Source: G963665005 sp963665005
GTDB lineage: Bacteria > Bacillota > Clostridia > Christensenellales > SZUA-584
Direction: 5' to 3'
Assembly (NCBI GenBank): GCA_963665005.2
Contig: CAXXTQ010000001.1
Coordinates: 496,001 to 560,000, forward strand
DNA: 64,000 nt
Both the position numbers and the translations under genes were made by a program. This document shows, in pieces, positions 29,602 to 39,189 of this stretch. The notes under the pieces are model-generated. The model was given only the letters and a program-made list of their open reading frames with translations. It had not been told where the DNA came from and ran no database searches. Position 1 is the first letter of the stretch; the number at the start of each line of letters is the position of its first letter.

Positions 29602-29835
29602 ATGTTGGAATTCTTTAAAAATGGCGGCGTGTTTTTGTTCGACGAGGAAGATGTTGCAAGTGAAAGGTCTTTTTACCGGCTTGAAGATTTGATGGGCGAA
29701 GAAGAAGGAGCAGATATTACAGAAGCGTACATAGACGAAGATGGTGAGATCTGTGTTTTTTATGACAGTTCTGTGCTGAGTGAAGATCAGGCTGTTGAGA
29801 AATATAAAAAAGGTGATTATTCAAAACAAATTTAA
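29602..29835 (+). CDS. Small acidic cytosolic protein
   Basis: 77 residues with no signal peptide, about a third of residues Asp or Glu. It starts MLEFFKNGGVFLFDEEDV and ends AVEKYKKGDYSKQI. GGAG precedes the ATG. It lies 20 nt after the upstream lipoprotein and 14 nt before the next, so all three are probably one operon. No domain recognised. Size and charge would suit an inhibitor, immunity protein or DNA mimic, but nothing in the sequence proves that. Confidence 0.6.
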   Translation: MLEFFKNGGVFLFDEEDVASERSFYRLEDLMGEEEGADITEAYIDEDGEICVFYDSSVLSEDQAVEKYKKGDYSKQI

Positions 29836-29849
29836 GGGAGGTTACTCAA

Positions 29850-30440
29850 ATGAAAAAGATGCTAATTATATTAATCATTATTCTCTTGATATTCAACTTT
29901 ATAGGCTGCAAATCTCAGGAACAAAAAATGATGGAACAAGCAATGCAGGAATTAGAGGATATGACCGGTCAGGAGCAATATGAAGATTCCGATGTAATGC
30001 AAGATTGGGAAGATGATATGGAACCGAATGACGATGGGTTAGATGAAGACTACCATAACGAGCAAGCGGGTGTCGATGATGGTGACGGAAATTATGATAG
30101 AGAAGACGAAACGTACGTTGAAGACGGAGAGAACAGCGTTCAGCTTGGCGGAGGCGAATGGCCGGAAGATGCACCTGATGTTATTGAAGAACCTAAATTC
30201 GGTGAAGCTGAAATCAGCGGTATCATTTCATCAGGCAGCGGTACAGTTATTACATACTTAAACGTTGCTAGAGAAGAAGCGGCGACATTGATTGGATCAT
30301 ATCTGGACAATAATGACTGGAAGATGCTTGCTCATACCGATGATAGTGATTGGGAAGTGTATTCTGGTCAGAACGGAAACATTGTTCTGACGATTGAGTG
30401 GGATGGTGGAGATTTTTCTATTCTCTGGGAAACATTTTAG
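29850..30440 (+). CDS. Acidic lipoprotein, unknown function
   Basis: 196 residues. Lipobox NFIGC (Cys20), then about 100 residues dominated by Asp, Glu, Met and Gln (a flexible acidic spacer). A compact C-terminal domain of about 75 residues begins near ISGIISSGSGTVITYLNV and ends VLTIEWDGGDFSILWETF. The C-terminal pattern (alternating strands, two helices) resembles short ferredoxin-like lipoprotein domains but has no identifying motif. Third gene of the trio; a perfect terminator follows. Confidence 0.7.
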   Translation: MKKMLIILIIILLIFNFIGCKSQEQKMMEQAMQELEDMTGQEQYEDSDVMQDWEDDMEPNDDGLDEDYHNEQAGVDDGDGNYDREDETYVEDGENSVQLGGGEWPEDAPDVIEEPKFGEAEISGIISSGSGTVITYLNVAREEAATLIGSYLDNNDWKMLAHTDDSDWEVYSGQNGNIVLTIEWDGGDFSILWETF

Positions 30441-30463
30441 TTATACTATAATATAAAATAGCA

Positions 30464-30503
30464 AAAACGCCCTAAGTGGACTACTTCACTTAGGGCGTTT
30501 TTT
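30464..30503 (+). terminator. Strong terminator after the acidic lipoprotein trio
   Basis: Perfect 15-bp stem AAAACGCCCTAAGTG / CACTTAGGGCGTTTT with an 8-nt loop and a T run. Confidence 0.9.
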
Positions 30504-30559
30504 GTTGAATGTAAGGAATAAAAGCAGGAAACATACACAAAACCATTAAAAAGAAAAAT

Positions 30560-30690
30560 TAGAGGCAATTGCTAGATTAGATGGCAAGTATACAATTCAC
30601 GCCCTTTGCCAGAGCATTAAATATCCTTCGATCTACATACTATCAATAAATTACTGGCAAGGTATCAAAAACCATGAATTAAATTATTAT
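30560..30690 (+). pseudogene. IS3-type transposase OrfB fragment
   Basis: Short frames read EAIARLDGKYTIHALCQS and, after a frameshift, ALNILRSTYYQ then ITGKVSK. This is the usual N-terminus of IS3-family OrfB (KYTIxALCxALxIxRSTYY). It is heavily decayed with no ends visible. The rest of 30504-30833 holds no gene. Confidence 0.45.
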
Positions 30691-30833
30691 GTGCAATTGT
30701 TTTTCAGATTGCTATATTTATAACGACAAGTTCGGGGTTTTTAGCTTATCGATTAATATGTAAAACACGCTAACCCTGATGGAATATTGTTCTAAATTCT
30801 GATATAATTTAAAAAACGCAACTGGAGGAAATA

Positions 30834-32345
30834 GTGAATAAACTACTTGTCTTATTATTTGCGATAATTTTTCTTTTTTCCGCTTGCTCACAGCAGATAA
30901 TAGAGGAGAAAATCGAGAAGGCGCAGCTTACTGAAGCAACGCCAGAACCGTTTGCCAAACAAACTACCGAACAAACACAGGAACCCACAGTACAGAAGCC
31001 CGAGCCATATGCAGTAACCGAGGCATTTGTAGAAGAAATTACGTCCGATATGCCATATATTTTGCTTGAGGGGCTCAATAAGGAGATTTATAAACCGCTT
31101 TTAGATTATTATCACAGCATTGAAATTACCGAAGAGGAAGGCCACATAGCACTTCGGTTTATGTTCGAGGACAATTCGTTTCAACAAAAAATTAAAAATG
31201 CGTATGAGGCAAAATGGGGTTCTCTTGAAAATGGATGTATGGAATTTGAAGACGGCGTTGGAATGTGTATCGGTGAAGGCAATGGTGAAACATGTGTTGA
31301 ATTCTGGTTTGCCGCGACGGATTACCCGGTGTTTAAAACGCCGGAATATTATGCAGAGCAGATTCAGTTGCCGGATATGCCGGAAGCTGCTTGTCTTGTT
31401 AATAGAAATGTAAAAGGCTTTGAATGGGGCGAAAAGATTATATACGAATGCGAATATGAATTGCCCCAAGACTCCGTACAGACAATCATAGAAGAATGCG
31501 TGAAAGAGTTGTCGGGACTTGTGGGCTATCAGACATATGAGGGAATGTGGGATGACGCTGAATGCATGGAGTATCGAGCGTTACTGGCACCTGGTGCCCA
31601 GTTGTATGCTGTCAGTACGCAGGAAATGTTTTTATTCGAGGTGACCATCACGCCGCTAACGATATTGAATTCGGGCTTTGCATATGAAGCAGCTGCAAAT
31701 CCGGCAAATACTCTGCTTTCGGCAGAAGCAAAAAAGATTTTTTCATATATTAAAGCGGGTGATAAGTATATTTCTGTAAAACGTGATGAGGATCTATTTT
31801 GCTGCGATATATTCTTTGAATTCTTTGAAAACGCAGACGATGTTGCTATGTTTATTGCGGATGAGTATGGGGTTGATAATGCACTGCAGCTGCTGCAGGA
31901 AGGGCAGGATATCGAAATCCCACTTGAGCAGGGCAACATCACTGTATACGGTTCTGAGTACCCACAGGCGCTGCGTATCATTGTTGAGGTAAGTGATGAC
32001 GAGAGCTTGCAAAAGATGAGTAAGGTGTTTACACAGTATCCAGATGAGTTGCTGCCGGAGTTTCCTGAATCGATTCCAAGCGAATTTGGCGGCGATTTTA
32101 TTGGAGTTAATAATGGGAGTTTTTCATATTACAAAACTTACGAAATCGATATATCCGACTATAACAATACAGTGAAATACTTTAAAGATTATATCGGAAA
32201 CGAATACGGAGAAGCCTGGGTTGAAGAATACGGAGATCGTTCTGCGAGCATCAGCACGCCTGTTGATGACATTCAGCTGGAGGTTTTTGTGGATAAGGGC
32301 GATGAATACGAAGCTCCTTTCGTTGAAATACGGCTGGTTCATTAA
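30834..32345 (+). CDS. Large lipoprotein, unknown function
   Basis: 503 residues from GTG (GGAGG six bases upstream). Lipobox LFSAC (lipidated Cys18) is followed by a Thr/Glu/Pro linker (TEATPEPFAKQTTEQTQEPT). The rest is acidic and beta-rich, with aromatic-rich patches (FEWGEKIIYECEYELP, GSFSYYKTYEIDIS). No catalytic motif is seen. Linker type and style match the other lipoproteins of this window, suggesting a lineage-specific expanded set on the cell surface. Single gene, with a TATAAT at 30803 as likely -10 element. Confidence 0.7.
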   Translation: MNKLLVLLFAIIFLFSACSQQIIEEKIEKAQLTEATPEPFAKQTTEQTQEPTVQKPEPYAVTEAFVEEITSDMPYILLEGLNKEIYKPLLDYYHSIEITEEEGHIALRFMFEDNSFQQKIKNAYEAKWGSLENGCMEFEDGVGMCIGEGNGETCVEFWFAATDYPVFKTPEYYAEQIQLPDMPEAACLVNRNVKGFEWGEKIIYECEYELPQDSVQTIIEECVKELSGLVGYQTYEGMWDDAECMEYRALLAPGAQLYAVSTQEMFLFEVTITPLTILNSGFAYEAAANPANTLLSAEAKKIFSYIKAGDKYISVKRDEDLFCCDIFFEFFENADDVAMFIADEYGVDNALQLLQEGQDIEIPLEQGNITVYGSEYPQALRIIVEVSDDESLQKMSKVFTQYPDELLPEFPESIPSEFGGDFIGVNNGSFSYYKTYEIDISDYNNTVKYFKDYIGNEYGEAWVEEYGDRSASISTPVDDIQLEVFVDKGDEYEAPFVEIRLVH

Positions 32346-32625
32346 TGAACCATAAAAAAATAGCAGGCATTAATTATTATATGAGTATACTGGGAAAACA
32401 AATTGCTTTTAGTCCGTTTGAATAAAGATTGAAAAATCGAATACTGTACCTGCCTGCAAGCACGGCATTTGTGTTCACAAATAGTCAACTCACAAGGGAA
32501 AGCCCTTGAACCCTTTTACATACTGAAAAAATAAAAACATGGTAAGTGGTATATGACTTTAATAATGTGATATCATAACTTACGGTAATAATAAATATTT
32601 AAATTTTAATCAAAACGAGGTCGCT

Positions 32626-32805
32626 ATGAAGGAATTAAAGAATAGTCTATATAGGGTAGTAGTCAATCGAGAAAGTGTATGTATGGCAGATGATATGGAC
32701 GATCATAGCATTTTAATTGAACTTCAAAAAAGCTGCACTATTAAAAATCTTATACAGATATTAGAGAGGCATAATTTTTTTGGGTCTGTCTCAAATTTTG
32801 TGTAA
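32626..32805 (+). pseudogene. Small ORF truncated by an IS256 insertion
   Basis: ATG with GAGGT nearby opens a frame beginning MKELKNSLYRVVVNRESVC. It continues through VCMADDMDDHSILIELQKSC until the IS left end at 32782, then runs a few codons into the insertion sequence and stops at 32803. About 52 native codons remain. The 3' part of the gene is not found on the other side of the element. Family not recognised. Confidence 0.55.
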
Positions 32806-34129
32806 AATATCAACCGCAGAAGTAAATTTCAAGTGAGCTATTCAAGAATAATGGATAGCTCACTTTTTATCTGATCCCAAAACCTGATTCTCATTGACCA
32901 TTTTTTAGTAGCATCTTCGGTGGCTAAGAATAAGGATTTCATTAAAGCTTTATCGCTGGGGAAGACAGCTTTACCTTTCGTGACTTTTCTGTATTGCCGG
33001 TTTAAATTTTCGATGATGTTAGTAGTATACATCACCTTTCTCACATTATGGGAAAAGGAGAAAAACGGCGATATAACGTCCCAATTATCATACCATGATT
33101 TAATGCCTGTCGGGTATAAAGAATTCCATTTATCCTTGAAGAATTCAAGCTGCCGAAATCCTTCCTCTTCGTTTGCTGCAGAATAAATGGATTTCATGTC
33201 GCGGCAGTATTCTTTCCTGTGCTTGTAGCCAACATATCGGGCGGAAGCACGGATCTGATGAATTATGCAGCGCTGTACTATGGCGTTAGGATATGTCGCC
33301 TTGATAGCCTCGGGAAATCCGGGGAGACCATCAATTGAAAAGACGGTAACTTCCTGAACTCCGCGGTTTTTCATATCTGTTAATACTTTCAGCCAAAACT
33401 TTGAGGTCTCATTTTCGCCTATCCAGAGCCCTAATACGTCCTTGTAACCGTCTTCATCGATTCCTACCACTACATATGCAGCCTTTGAGATAATACGGTT
33501 ATTCTGTTTTACCTTGTAGTGTATGGCATCCATGAATACAAAAGTAAAGCGCTCGTTAAGCGGTCTGTTCTGCCATTCCTCTATTATAGGCATAATCTTA
33601 TCCGTCATTCTTGATACTGATTCCGCCGACAATGGTATCCCGTATAAATCCTCTATATGAGAAGAGATATCTCTTGTGCTCATACCTTTGGCATACATCG
33701 AAATTACCTTTTCCTCAATAGCTGAGATATCTCTTATATGTTTCGGCACAAGTTCAGGTTCGAAATCATTGTTCCTGTCTCTTGGAATACTTAAATCGAT
33801 TTCTCCCAGGTCGCTCCTCACTGTCTTTTGAGAGTATCCGTTTCTATAGTTATTCTTTTCAATGCTTCGGTCGTGTTTCTCATAGCCAAGCTCTTCCTCA
33901 AGTTCTGATGACAGTAAGTTTTCGACTCCTTGCTTTAACATATCTTTTAATATGCTTTGAAGGCCGGAAATATCTTTCACGCCTTCCTTCTCCATAAGTT
34001 CTTTTGTCAGTTCGCTGACTTTTGTCTTTTTGTCCATTTTAAAAATCCTCCGCTTTCGTAATTAATTATATTTTATTAATTACTTCTGCGGAAGACTTTT
34101 TCTTTTTACACAAATCTTGTTACAGTCTC
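32782..34129. mobile_element. IS256-family insertion sequence
   Basis: Imperfect 26-bp terminal inverted repeats (19 of 26 match, both ending GTGTAAAA on the inner side) flank an intact transposase gene. The flanking 8-mers differ (ATTTTTTT and CACTCAAA), so no target duplication is visible. The right flank may have been rearranged. Confidence 0.8.
32838..34037 (-). CDS. IS256-family transposase (Mutator-like DDE)
   Basis: 399 residues, full length for the family. Catalytic-region motifs are FMDAIHYKVK (first Asp), FSIDGLPGFPEAI (second Asp), the CIIHQIRAS zinc-like block and TTNIIENLNRQYRKVTKGK (Glu). The N-terminus GLQSILKDMLKQGVENLLSSELEEELGYEK is also typical. RBS GGAGG precedes the ATG. 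It is apparently intact and could be active. It shares family with, but is clearly diverged from, the broken transposase at 54224. Confidence 0.95.
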   Translation of the reverse strand: MDKKTKVSELTKELMEKEGVKDISGLQSILKDMLKQGVENLLSSELEEELGYEKHDRSIEKNNYRNGYSQKTVRSDLGEIDLSIPRDRNNDFEPELVPKHIRDISAIEEKVISMYAKGMSTRDISSHIEDLYGIPLSAESVSRMTDKIMPIIEEWQNRPLNERFTFVFMDAIHYKVKQNNRIISKAAYVVVGIDEDGYKDVLGLWIGENETSKFWLKVLTDMKNRGVQEVTVFSIDGLPGFPEAIKATYPNAIVQRCIIHQIRASARYVGYKHRKEYCRDMKSIYSAANEEEGFRQLEFFKDKWNSLYPTGIKSWYDNWDVISPFFSFSHNVRKVMYTTNIIENLNRQYRKVTKGKAVFPSDKALMKSLFLATEDATKKWSMRIRFWDQIKSELSIILE

Positions 34130-34403
34130 CACTCAAAATAAAACATGCGTAAAAGAAATAGTTTAGCCTATAAATCTTGTGCTTTATAAATCTTTTTCCC
34201 GTTCACTATCCAGATTTTTTTGGTTAAGTTATAATAGAAATAGGCACCGAATTATTATTACAGTTAAATTTTTTAATGTAGGATGTATAATTTTATGGCT
34301 TCTTGAACCCCATGGGAAAACTGAACTTCCCTCTGAATATTATCCTGTGTTGTTTAGTCACTTCTAGACTCTTGAAAATAGCTCATCATAAGGTTTTTTT
34401 CAG

Positions 34404-35209
34404 TTAATTTGAGTATTGCTTCGCCGTTGACAACGCCAAGGCACAACGGCAAAAATGGTATATAGTGAGAGACATCTCGATATATTCGAATATTGCTTTC
34501 CTTGCGATCTCTCTTGTTTCAAAGGGATTCTTTTTATCTACAAGCTCCGATTTTAATGACTTGTTGAAGGATTCTATCACAGCATTATCCCATGGGTTTC
34601 CGCCTCGACTCATGCTGATAAGTGCGCCTTTTCTTTTGATTTAGGCATTATACCTGTCACTCATAAATTGTGCGCCACGGTCTGTGTGAACCATTAGACC
34701 GATCTTCGGGTTCTCTCTGTTGTATGCGTCATTCAAGGCCTCTATCGCAAGCTGCTCACGCATATGGCGATTAATAACCAGCCTACAACTTTGCGCGTGC
34801 ATAAGTCCAAATAAACCATCAAATATTCATAACCCTCTTTTGTAGGTATATATGTGATATCGCCAACCCATATTTTATTTCTTTCCTTTACATCAAATTT
34901 ACGATTCAAATGATTCGGGTGGAAAGACGCTTTATAAGCTTTACTGTAGCGACCGTGCCGCTTACATGAATACTTAGCTTTCAGTCCGTTCTCTTTCATA
35001 ATACGCTCAATTCGCTTATGATTGATGTGTATTCCACGGTTTTTTAACTCTCTTAGTATTCTTTTTGAGCCGTACCTTCCTTTGTTTTCGTTAAAAATCC
35101 TTTTTATGATATCGGTTAACGCAAGATTTTCAATGTCTCTTTTAGTTGGCTTTCTATTGATTGAGTTATAATAAGTTGATTTGTAGATCTTAAGAACATC
35201 GCACATCAA
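34404..35209 (-). pseudogene. IS3 transposase OrfB, fragmented
   Basis: The first part (35209-34742) carries SKRILRELKNRGIHINHKRI and the first catalytic region KIWVGDITYIPTKEGY. The frame then breaks. The segment with HTDRGAQF (about 34690, another frame) and the C-terminal piece MSRGGNPWDNAVIESFNKSLK (34613-34404) follow. At least two frameshifts and a stop separate the pieces, and the last C-terminal residues are altered, so it is inactive. Confidence 0.85.
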
Positions 35210-35247
35210 TCGAATGCTATATATCTGCTTATGCGTCGTGATAAATT

Positions 35248-35547
35248 CTATTTTTTCTTTTGTCTTCCCTTTTGGAAGACTTGGAACTTTTTTAGAATTT
35301 CGTTCTCCTGTTCTAGCTGCTTGTTTTTCTTCTCTAATAGCTTAATTTTGTATTCGCCGTCCACCCTTGCATTTCCAGAGCCTTTAAACGACTCTTTGCC
35401 ATATTTATCATATTCTCTTAACCAGCGATAAATTGTTTGTTCCGTAATCCCAAGACTGTCGGATACTTTAGTAATACGCTTCCCTTCTTCAATTACTTGC
35501 TTGATTGTCTGCAGTTTGTATTCTTTGCTAAATGTTCGTCTCCCCAT
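35248..35547 (-). CDS. IS3-family OrfA (helix-turn-helix)
   Basis: 99 residues from the ATG at 35547, with GGAGGT seven bases upstream. The sequence RRTFSKEYKLQTIKQVIEEG and SLGITEQTIYRWLREYDKYG is the usual IS3 OrfA helix-turn-helix. A coiled coil (YKIKLLEKKNKQLEQENEIL) follows. The region near the end (KKFQVFQKGRQKKK) coincides with the A-rich frameshift site normally used to make OrfAB. Its OrfB is broken. Confidence 0.85.
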   Translation of the reverse strand: MGRRTFSKEYKLQTIKQVIEEGKRITKVSDSLGITEQTIYRWLREYDKYGKESFKGSGNARVDGEYKIKLLEKKNKQLEQENEILKKFQVFQKGRQKKK

Positions 35548-35642
35548 CTTTTTTACCTCCAAGATTATTGTAATATTATCTTCTCTTCGGTGTCAACTTT
35601 AGGGGGGGAAGTCCAATCTATATTGCGAGTAGATTGTCGATC

Positions 35643-36080
35643 TTACGGACTGCCGCCTCTCTTAGCGCATATTTTTCCTATTCTCCGGTACTCGATCTTG
35701 TCCATGATATATTCGCGCGTCAGAGGGTTTAGCTTCCCCTTTTTCAGTTCATTTAAAGGCACCTTGTTTGTTGTGCCATGTACCCTTGAATTGACTTTAT
35801 TACACCAGGCAATCGCCGGGTTATTCAAGTCCTGCAGACTGTCATATCGTATACCGACCATCAAGTTGCTGCGGAAAGATATTGTACGCTCGATCTTTCC
35901 CTTTGTTTGGCCTATGTATGGTCTGCACAGCACCGGTTTGTATCCGTAGAACTGTTCAGCGTCGATTCAGCAGACGTTTCACAACAACGTGCTTCATGTT
36001 GTTGTACAGTATCTCCTGTGGATACCCGTCAAAATATCTGAACGCATTGATATTGCAGCGCTTAGTTATGGGACTTTCTG
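35643..36080 (-). pseudogene. IS21-family IstA transposase fragment
   Basis: Reading leftward, RCNINAFRYFDGYPQEILYN and MKHVVVKRLLNR (about 36060-35960) lead, after a stop and a frameshift, to YIGQTKGKIERTISF and DSLQDLNNPAIAWCNKVNS (35933-35643). This is the central and C-terminal part of IstA. The N-terminal helix-turn-helix and the partner IstB are missing. It abuts the IS3 remnant. Confidence 0.8.
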
Positions 36081-36146
36081 TGGCGCGCCCTAAGGGAGAA
36101 GAACCCACGACCTTTTGAATCAAGCAAAATGACGTGCATTTGCGTA

Positions 36147-37466
36147 TTAGTCCATAATGGGGACTACGATATTTATTGTTGTACCAATATCGAGAGTACT
36201 GTATATGGTAATGCCATAATTTTCGCCAAACAAAAGCTTGATACGGGCATTGACATTGAACAGACCCACAGATGATGAGGATGACTTACTATATGAATAA
36301 TCTTTATTATTTATAAGAGCGTCGTTTATCTTAAGGAGCTGTTCATGCGATATACCAACTCCGTTGTCACTGATTCTGATAAAGAGTTGAGATGCTGTAC
36401 GATAAGCTTTTATCAATATATTGCCATTGCCCTGAGACTGCTCAAGACCGTGATGTATTGCGTTCTCGACTATTGGCTGAAGGGTGAGCTTGGGTATTTT
36501 GCATATCAAAACATCATCGTCAATATTATATTTTTTTGTAAACTTATTATTGAATCGAATACATTGTATAGATAAGTAGTTATCAATGCTCTCTAACTCT
36601 TTGGATAATGGGACGAATTCGTTGATGTCGCTGATGCTATAGCGAAAGAGTTTGGCAAGAGCGAGCGTCATATCGGAGATACCTTTATTACCGGCTACTA
36701 TTGCTTGACCACGTATTGAATCGAGAGTGTTGTATAGAAAATGCGGATTAATTTGACTTTGAAGAGCTTTTATCTCGGCTTGTTTCTTTCTTATCTGTGC
36801 GTTTGATTCCTTTAGGGTGAGAAATTTCTTTTCGTCTATAATCAAATTGAGTTCGGATAAAAGCGAGTGGAAACAGCTCTTTTTTTTATTACATGAAAAA
36901 TCATGATTAGTATCTATGATAATTGTGCTATGGATTGCATTTTTCAGCTTTAGTACGGGGAGATAAATTTTTCGCCGAATACTTATAGCAAGAAACACTA
37001 TTATTAGAGTATAAGCAGCGTACATAAGACAAATATTATAAATATAACTTGTAGAAAGATACTTGTGGTAACGTTTTGCATATATGTAATTGTATAGATA
37101 TTCGGCGAAAAACCTGTTGGGGGATAGCACTTCGTTATTTCTGGATTCTTCTATGATAGTTTCTGCGTTTTTGGAGTATTGCACATTGCTGTCAAAAGTG
37201 GTTATTATACCCCTCACAGGTTCGTTGTCCAACATATATGCTTTGACTTCCGAAAGAATGTTATCTTCCAGATATGTTAAAGAGCGCTCATATGAGGAAA
37301 TCTTAGCGGCATATGAGTTAATAAAAGAACCGAAAAGTATAAAAAATACTATTGATATGACGTAAAAAAGGCACCCGTAAATAACAAATATGTTTCTAAG
37401 GTTGTTTTTAATAGTAGCGTTTTTCAATTTGTTTTGCCGGTATACGGGTATATCATTATCTTTCAT
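36147..37466 (-). CDS. YesM/LytS-type sensor histidine kinase
   Basis: 439 residues. Two membrane spans (about 27-50 and 148-165) enclose an outer segment of about 95 residues, shorter than in most YesM proteins. The cytosolic part has the His-kinase motif QSQINPHFLYNTLDSIRG with the phospho-acceptor His, then PKLTLQPIVENAIHHGLEQ (N box) and DNGVGIS plus SVGLFNVNARIKLLFG (G boxes). It lies 7 nt downstream of the response regulator and is cotranscribed with it, leftward. The short outer domain suggests ligand sensing through a partner protein. By context it controls the divergent sugar-transport operon. Confidence 0.92.
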   Translation of the reverse strand: MKDNDIPVYRQNKLKNATIKNNLRNIFVIYGCLFYVISIVFFILFGSFINSYAAKISSYERSLTYLEDNILSEVKAYMLDNEPVRGIITTFDSNVQYSKNAETIIEESRNNEVLSPNRFFAEYLYNYIYAKRYHKYLSTSYIYNICLMYAAYTLIIVFLAISIRRKIYLPVLKLKNAIHSTIIIDTNHDFSCNKKKSCFHSLLSELNLIIDEKKFLTLKESNAQIRKKQAEIKALQSQINPHFLYNTLDSIRGQAIVAGNKGISDMTLALAKLFRYSISDINEFVPLSKELESIDNYLSIQCIRFNNKFTKKYNIDDDVLICKIPKLTLQPIVENAIHHGLEQSQGNGNILIKAYRTASQLFIRISDNGVGISHEQLLKINDALINNKDYSYSKSSSSSVGLFNVNARIKLLFGENYGITIYSTLDIGTTINIVVPIMD

Positions 37467-37473
37467 ATATCAC

Positions 37474-39072
37474 CTAAAGAAACATTTTGCGGAAGTTTGT
37501 AGGCGTTGTTCCGTACTGTTTTTTAAAAAGCTTGCTGAAATGCTTGGCATCATTGTAGCCCACGAGCGCAGCTATATCGTTTATTCTGTATCGTGAATCA
37601 GCAAGATAGATACGTGCCATCTCCATCCTTTTATTTGTTAAATATTTATTAAAAGTTATACCTGTTTCCTGCCTGAATATTTCGCTGACGTAATTCGGAT
37701 TTAAAACAACGTGTTTTGCGACATCGTCCAACCGAACATCTTGGTTATAATTCTTGTTTATATAGTGTTTTATCTTATCGATTGTGTTGCTTTTGCCGTT
37801 TTCGGATGCTATTTTGATACTGCGAATTTTTTCAATATACTTGATAACGGAGTGTTGTAGCTCGGCGAGCGAAGGCGATGAGTCGAAGGAAGCCAATATC
37901 TTTGATTTTGGATTTTCCTTTAGGAATATTGCGGAAACTTTTATACTCATGGAAGAAAGGACGGCGTTTATTATTCTAAAAGCGATATCGTATATGTCAA
38001 GTGCAGTTAAATTCTGAATATTCAACGCCTCAAAAAACATGTTTTCGATAAGCTCTTCCAGAGAATCGTTGCTTTGACCTATTACGCAAGCTGTTAGATC
38101 GCTTATGAAATCATTTATGAAGAGTTCATCTATGAGGTTTTGTTGTACCGGATCATTGCAGGAATCTAGAATTTTATTGGTATCGTGTGTGATACCTGAA
38201 CGCAGAGCGCTTATAGCATGAGTATAAGATGTCCTTATTTGGTTAAAGTTTGCGACGGGGGTACCGATGCCAACAATGATATTGTCATTTTCAGAATTCG
38301 CTACAGAAATCATACGAGAATCATAGATGGATTGTATTTTTTGACGTATCAGTTGTTCCTGAGTAAGTGGATAATTGATAAGGATATACTGATTGTAATT
38401 ATACTGGAAAGAAAACATATCAAAACATATAGTTTCAAGTGTATTATATATGGAGGAACATAATGCATTCAAATTGTTAAACAGGATAGAGGAATCCTGT
38501 TTGTGGTGGAAGATCTTGACGGCTATAATGTTGAACTGGCCATCGGAGAAACATCTCGAAAAATTCGAGTTGACATATTTCATGCTTGGAATCAAGGTGC
38601 AATCGTTTTGTATAATGTGCTTGATATAAAGATCCATTCCTTTTATGTTGCTCTGTTCCAGTTTTTGTTTGAGTAGATTGTCTGACATATCTGCTGGGGC
38701 AAAATGCTTGTGTTTTATTGATGTCAAAATATCGATTAGCTGTTGTTCTTCAACGGGCTTTGTAAGGTAGCTAAACACTCCGAAATCAATAGCCTTTTTG
38801 GCATACTTGAAATCATGGTGACCACTTACGATAATAAAATGTGTCGAATATCCAAGGCGGGATGCGCTTTCAATTACGGAGAGGCCATCAAGCCTTGGCA
38901 TTCTTATATCGGTTATCACAAGATCGGGCATTTCCGTCTTAATCGCAGCAAGAAGACTCATACCGTCATATATTTGATCGATTATCTGGAAGCCCAAGTT
39001 TTCCCAATCAATCATATTTCGAATTAATTTGCAGACCCATATTTCATCATCAGCAATAATAGTCTTAATCAT
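37474..39072 (-). CDS. YesN-type response regulator with AraC DNA-binding domain
   Basis: 532 residues. The receiver domain has the acidic pair DD (8-9), phospho-acceptor Asp55 in VITDIRMPRLDG and the conserved Lys in YLTKPVEEQQL. A middle region of about 280 residues, without a recognised fold, is followed by an AraC-type double helix-turn-helix (DDVAKHVVLNPNYVSEIFRQ and INDIAALVGYNDAKHFSKLFKK). It pairs with the adjacent YesM-like kinase. The perfect inverted repeat at 41602 is a candidate binding site. Confidence 0.92.
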   Translation of the reverse strand: MIKTIIADDEIWVCKLIRNMIDWENLGFQIIDQIYDGMSLLAAIKTEMPDLVITDIRMPRLDGLSVIESASRLGYSTHFIIVSGHHDFKYAKKAIDFGVFSYLTKPVEEQQLIDILTSIKHKHFAPADMSDNLLKQKLEQSNIKGMDLYIKHIIQNDCTLIPSMKYVNSNFSRCFSDGQFNIIAVKIFHHKQDSSILFNNLNALCSSIYNTLETICFDMFSFQYNYNQYILINYPLTQEQLIRQKIQSIYDSRMISVANSENDNIIVGIGTPVANFNQIRTSYTHAISALRSGITHDTNKILDSCNDPVQQNLIDELFINDFISDLTACVIGQSNDSLEELIENMFFEALNIQNLTALDIYDIAFRIINAVLSSMSIKVSAIFLKENPKSKILASFDSSPSLAELQHSVIKYIEKIRSIKIASENGKSNTIDKIKHYINKNYNQDVRLDDVAKHVVLNPNYVSEIFRQETGITFNKYLTNKRMEMARIYLADSRYRINDIAALVGYNDAKHFSKLFKKQYGTTPTNFRKMFL

Positions 39073-39189
39073 TACTAATATCCTTTAAAGTTTCTCTCCA
39101 ATCTTTATTATATATAGTCAAATTTTACACTTTTCCTCGTAAGGTTGTTCGGGATGTCAACTATTTTGTAGACTAATTTGCTAGGCTAT

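Larger units (their letters stand above)
34321..35615. mobile_element. Decayed IS3-family insertion sequence
   Basis: The left-hand terminal repeat TGTCAACTTTAGGGGG..AAGTCCA (35591-35615) is clear. A poorly matching opposite end (TGAACTTCCCTCTGAA) lies at about 34321-34340. Between them are OrfA and a fragmented OrfB on the minus strand. 34130-34320 has no recognisable gene. Confidence 0.7.

Noticed and set aside
32774..34137. Target-site duplication for the first IS256 element
   Set aside because: The 8-mers next to the best terminal repeats (ATTTTTTT and CACTCAAA) do not match in any register I tried.
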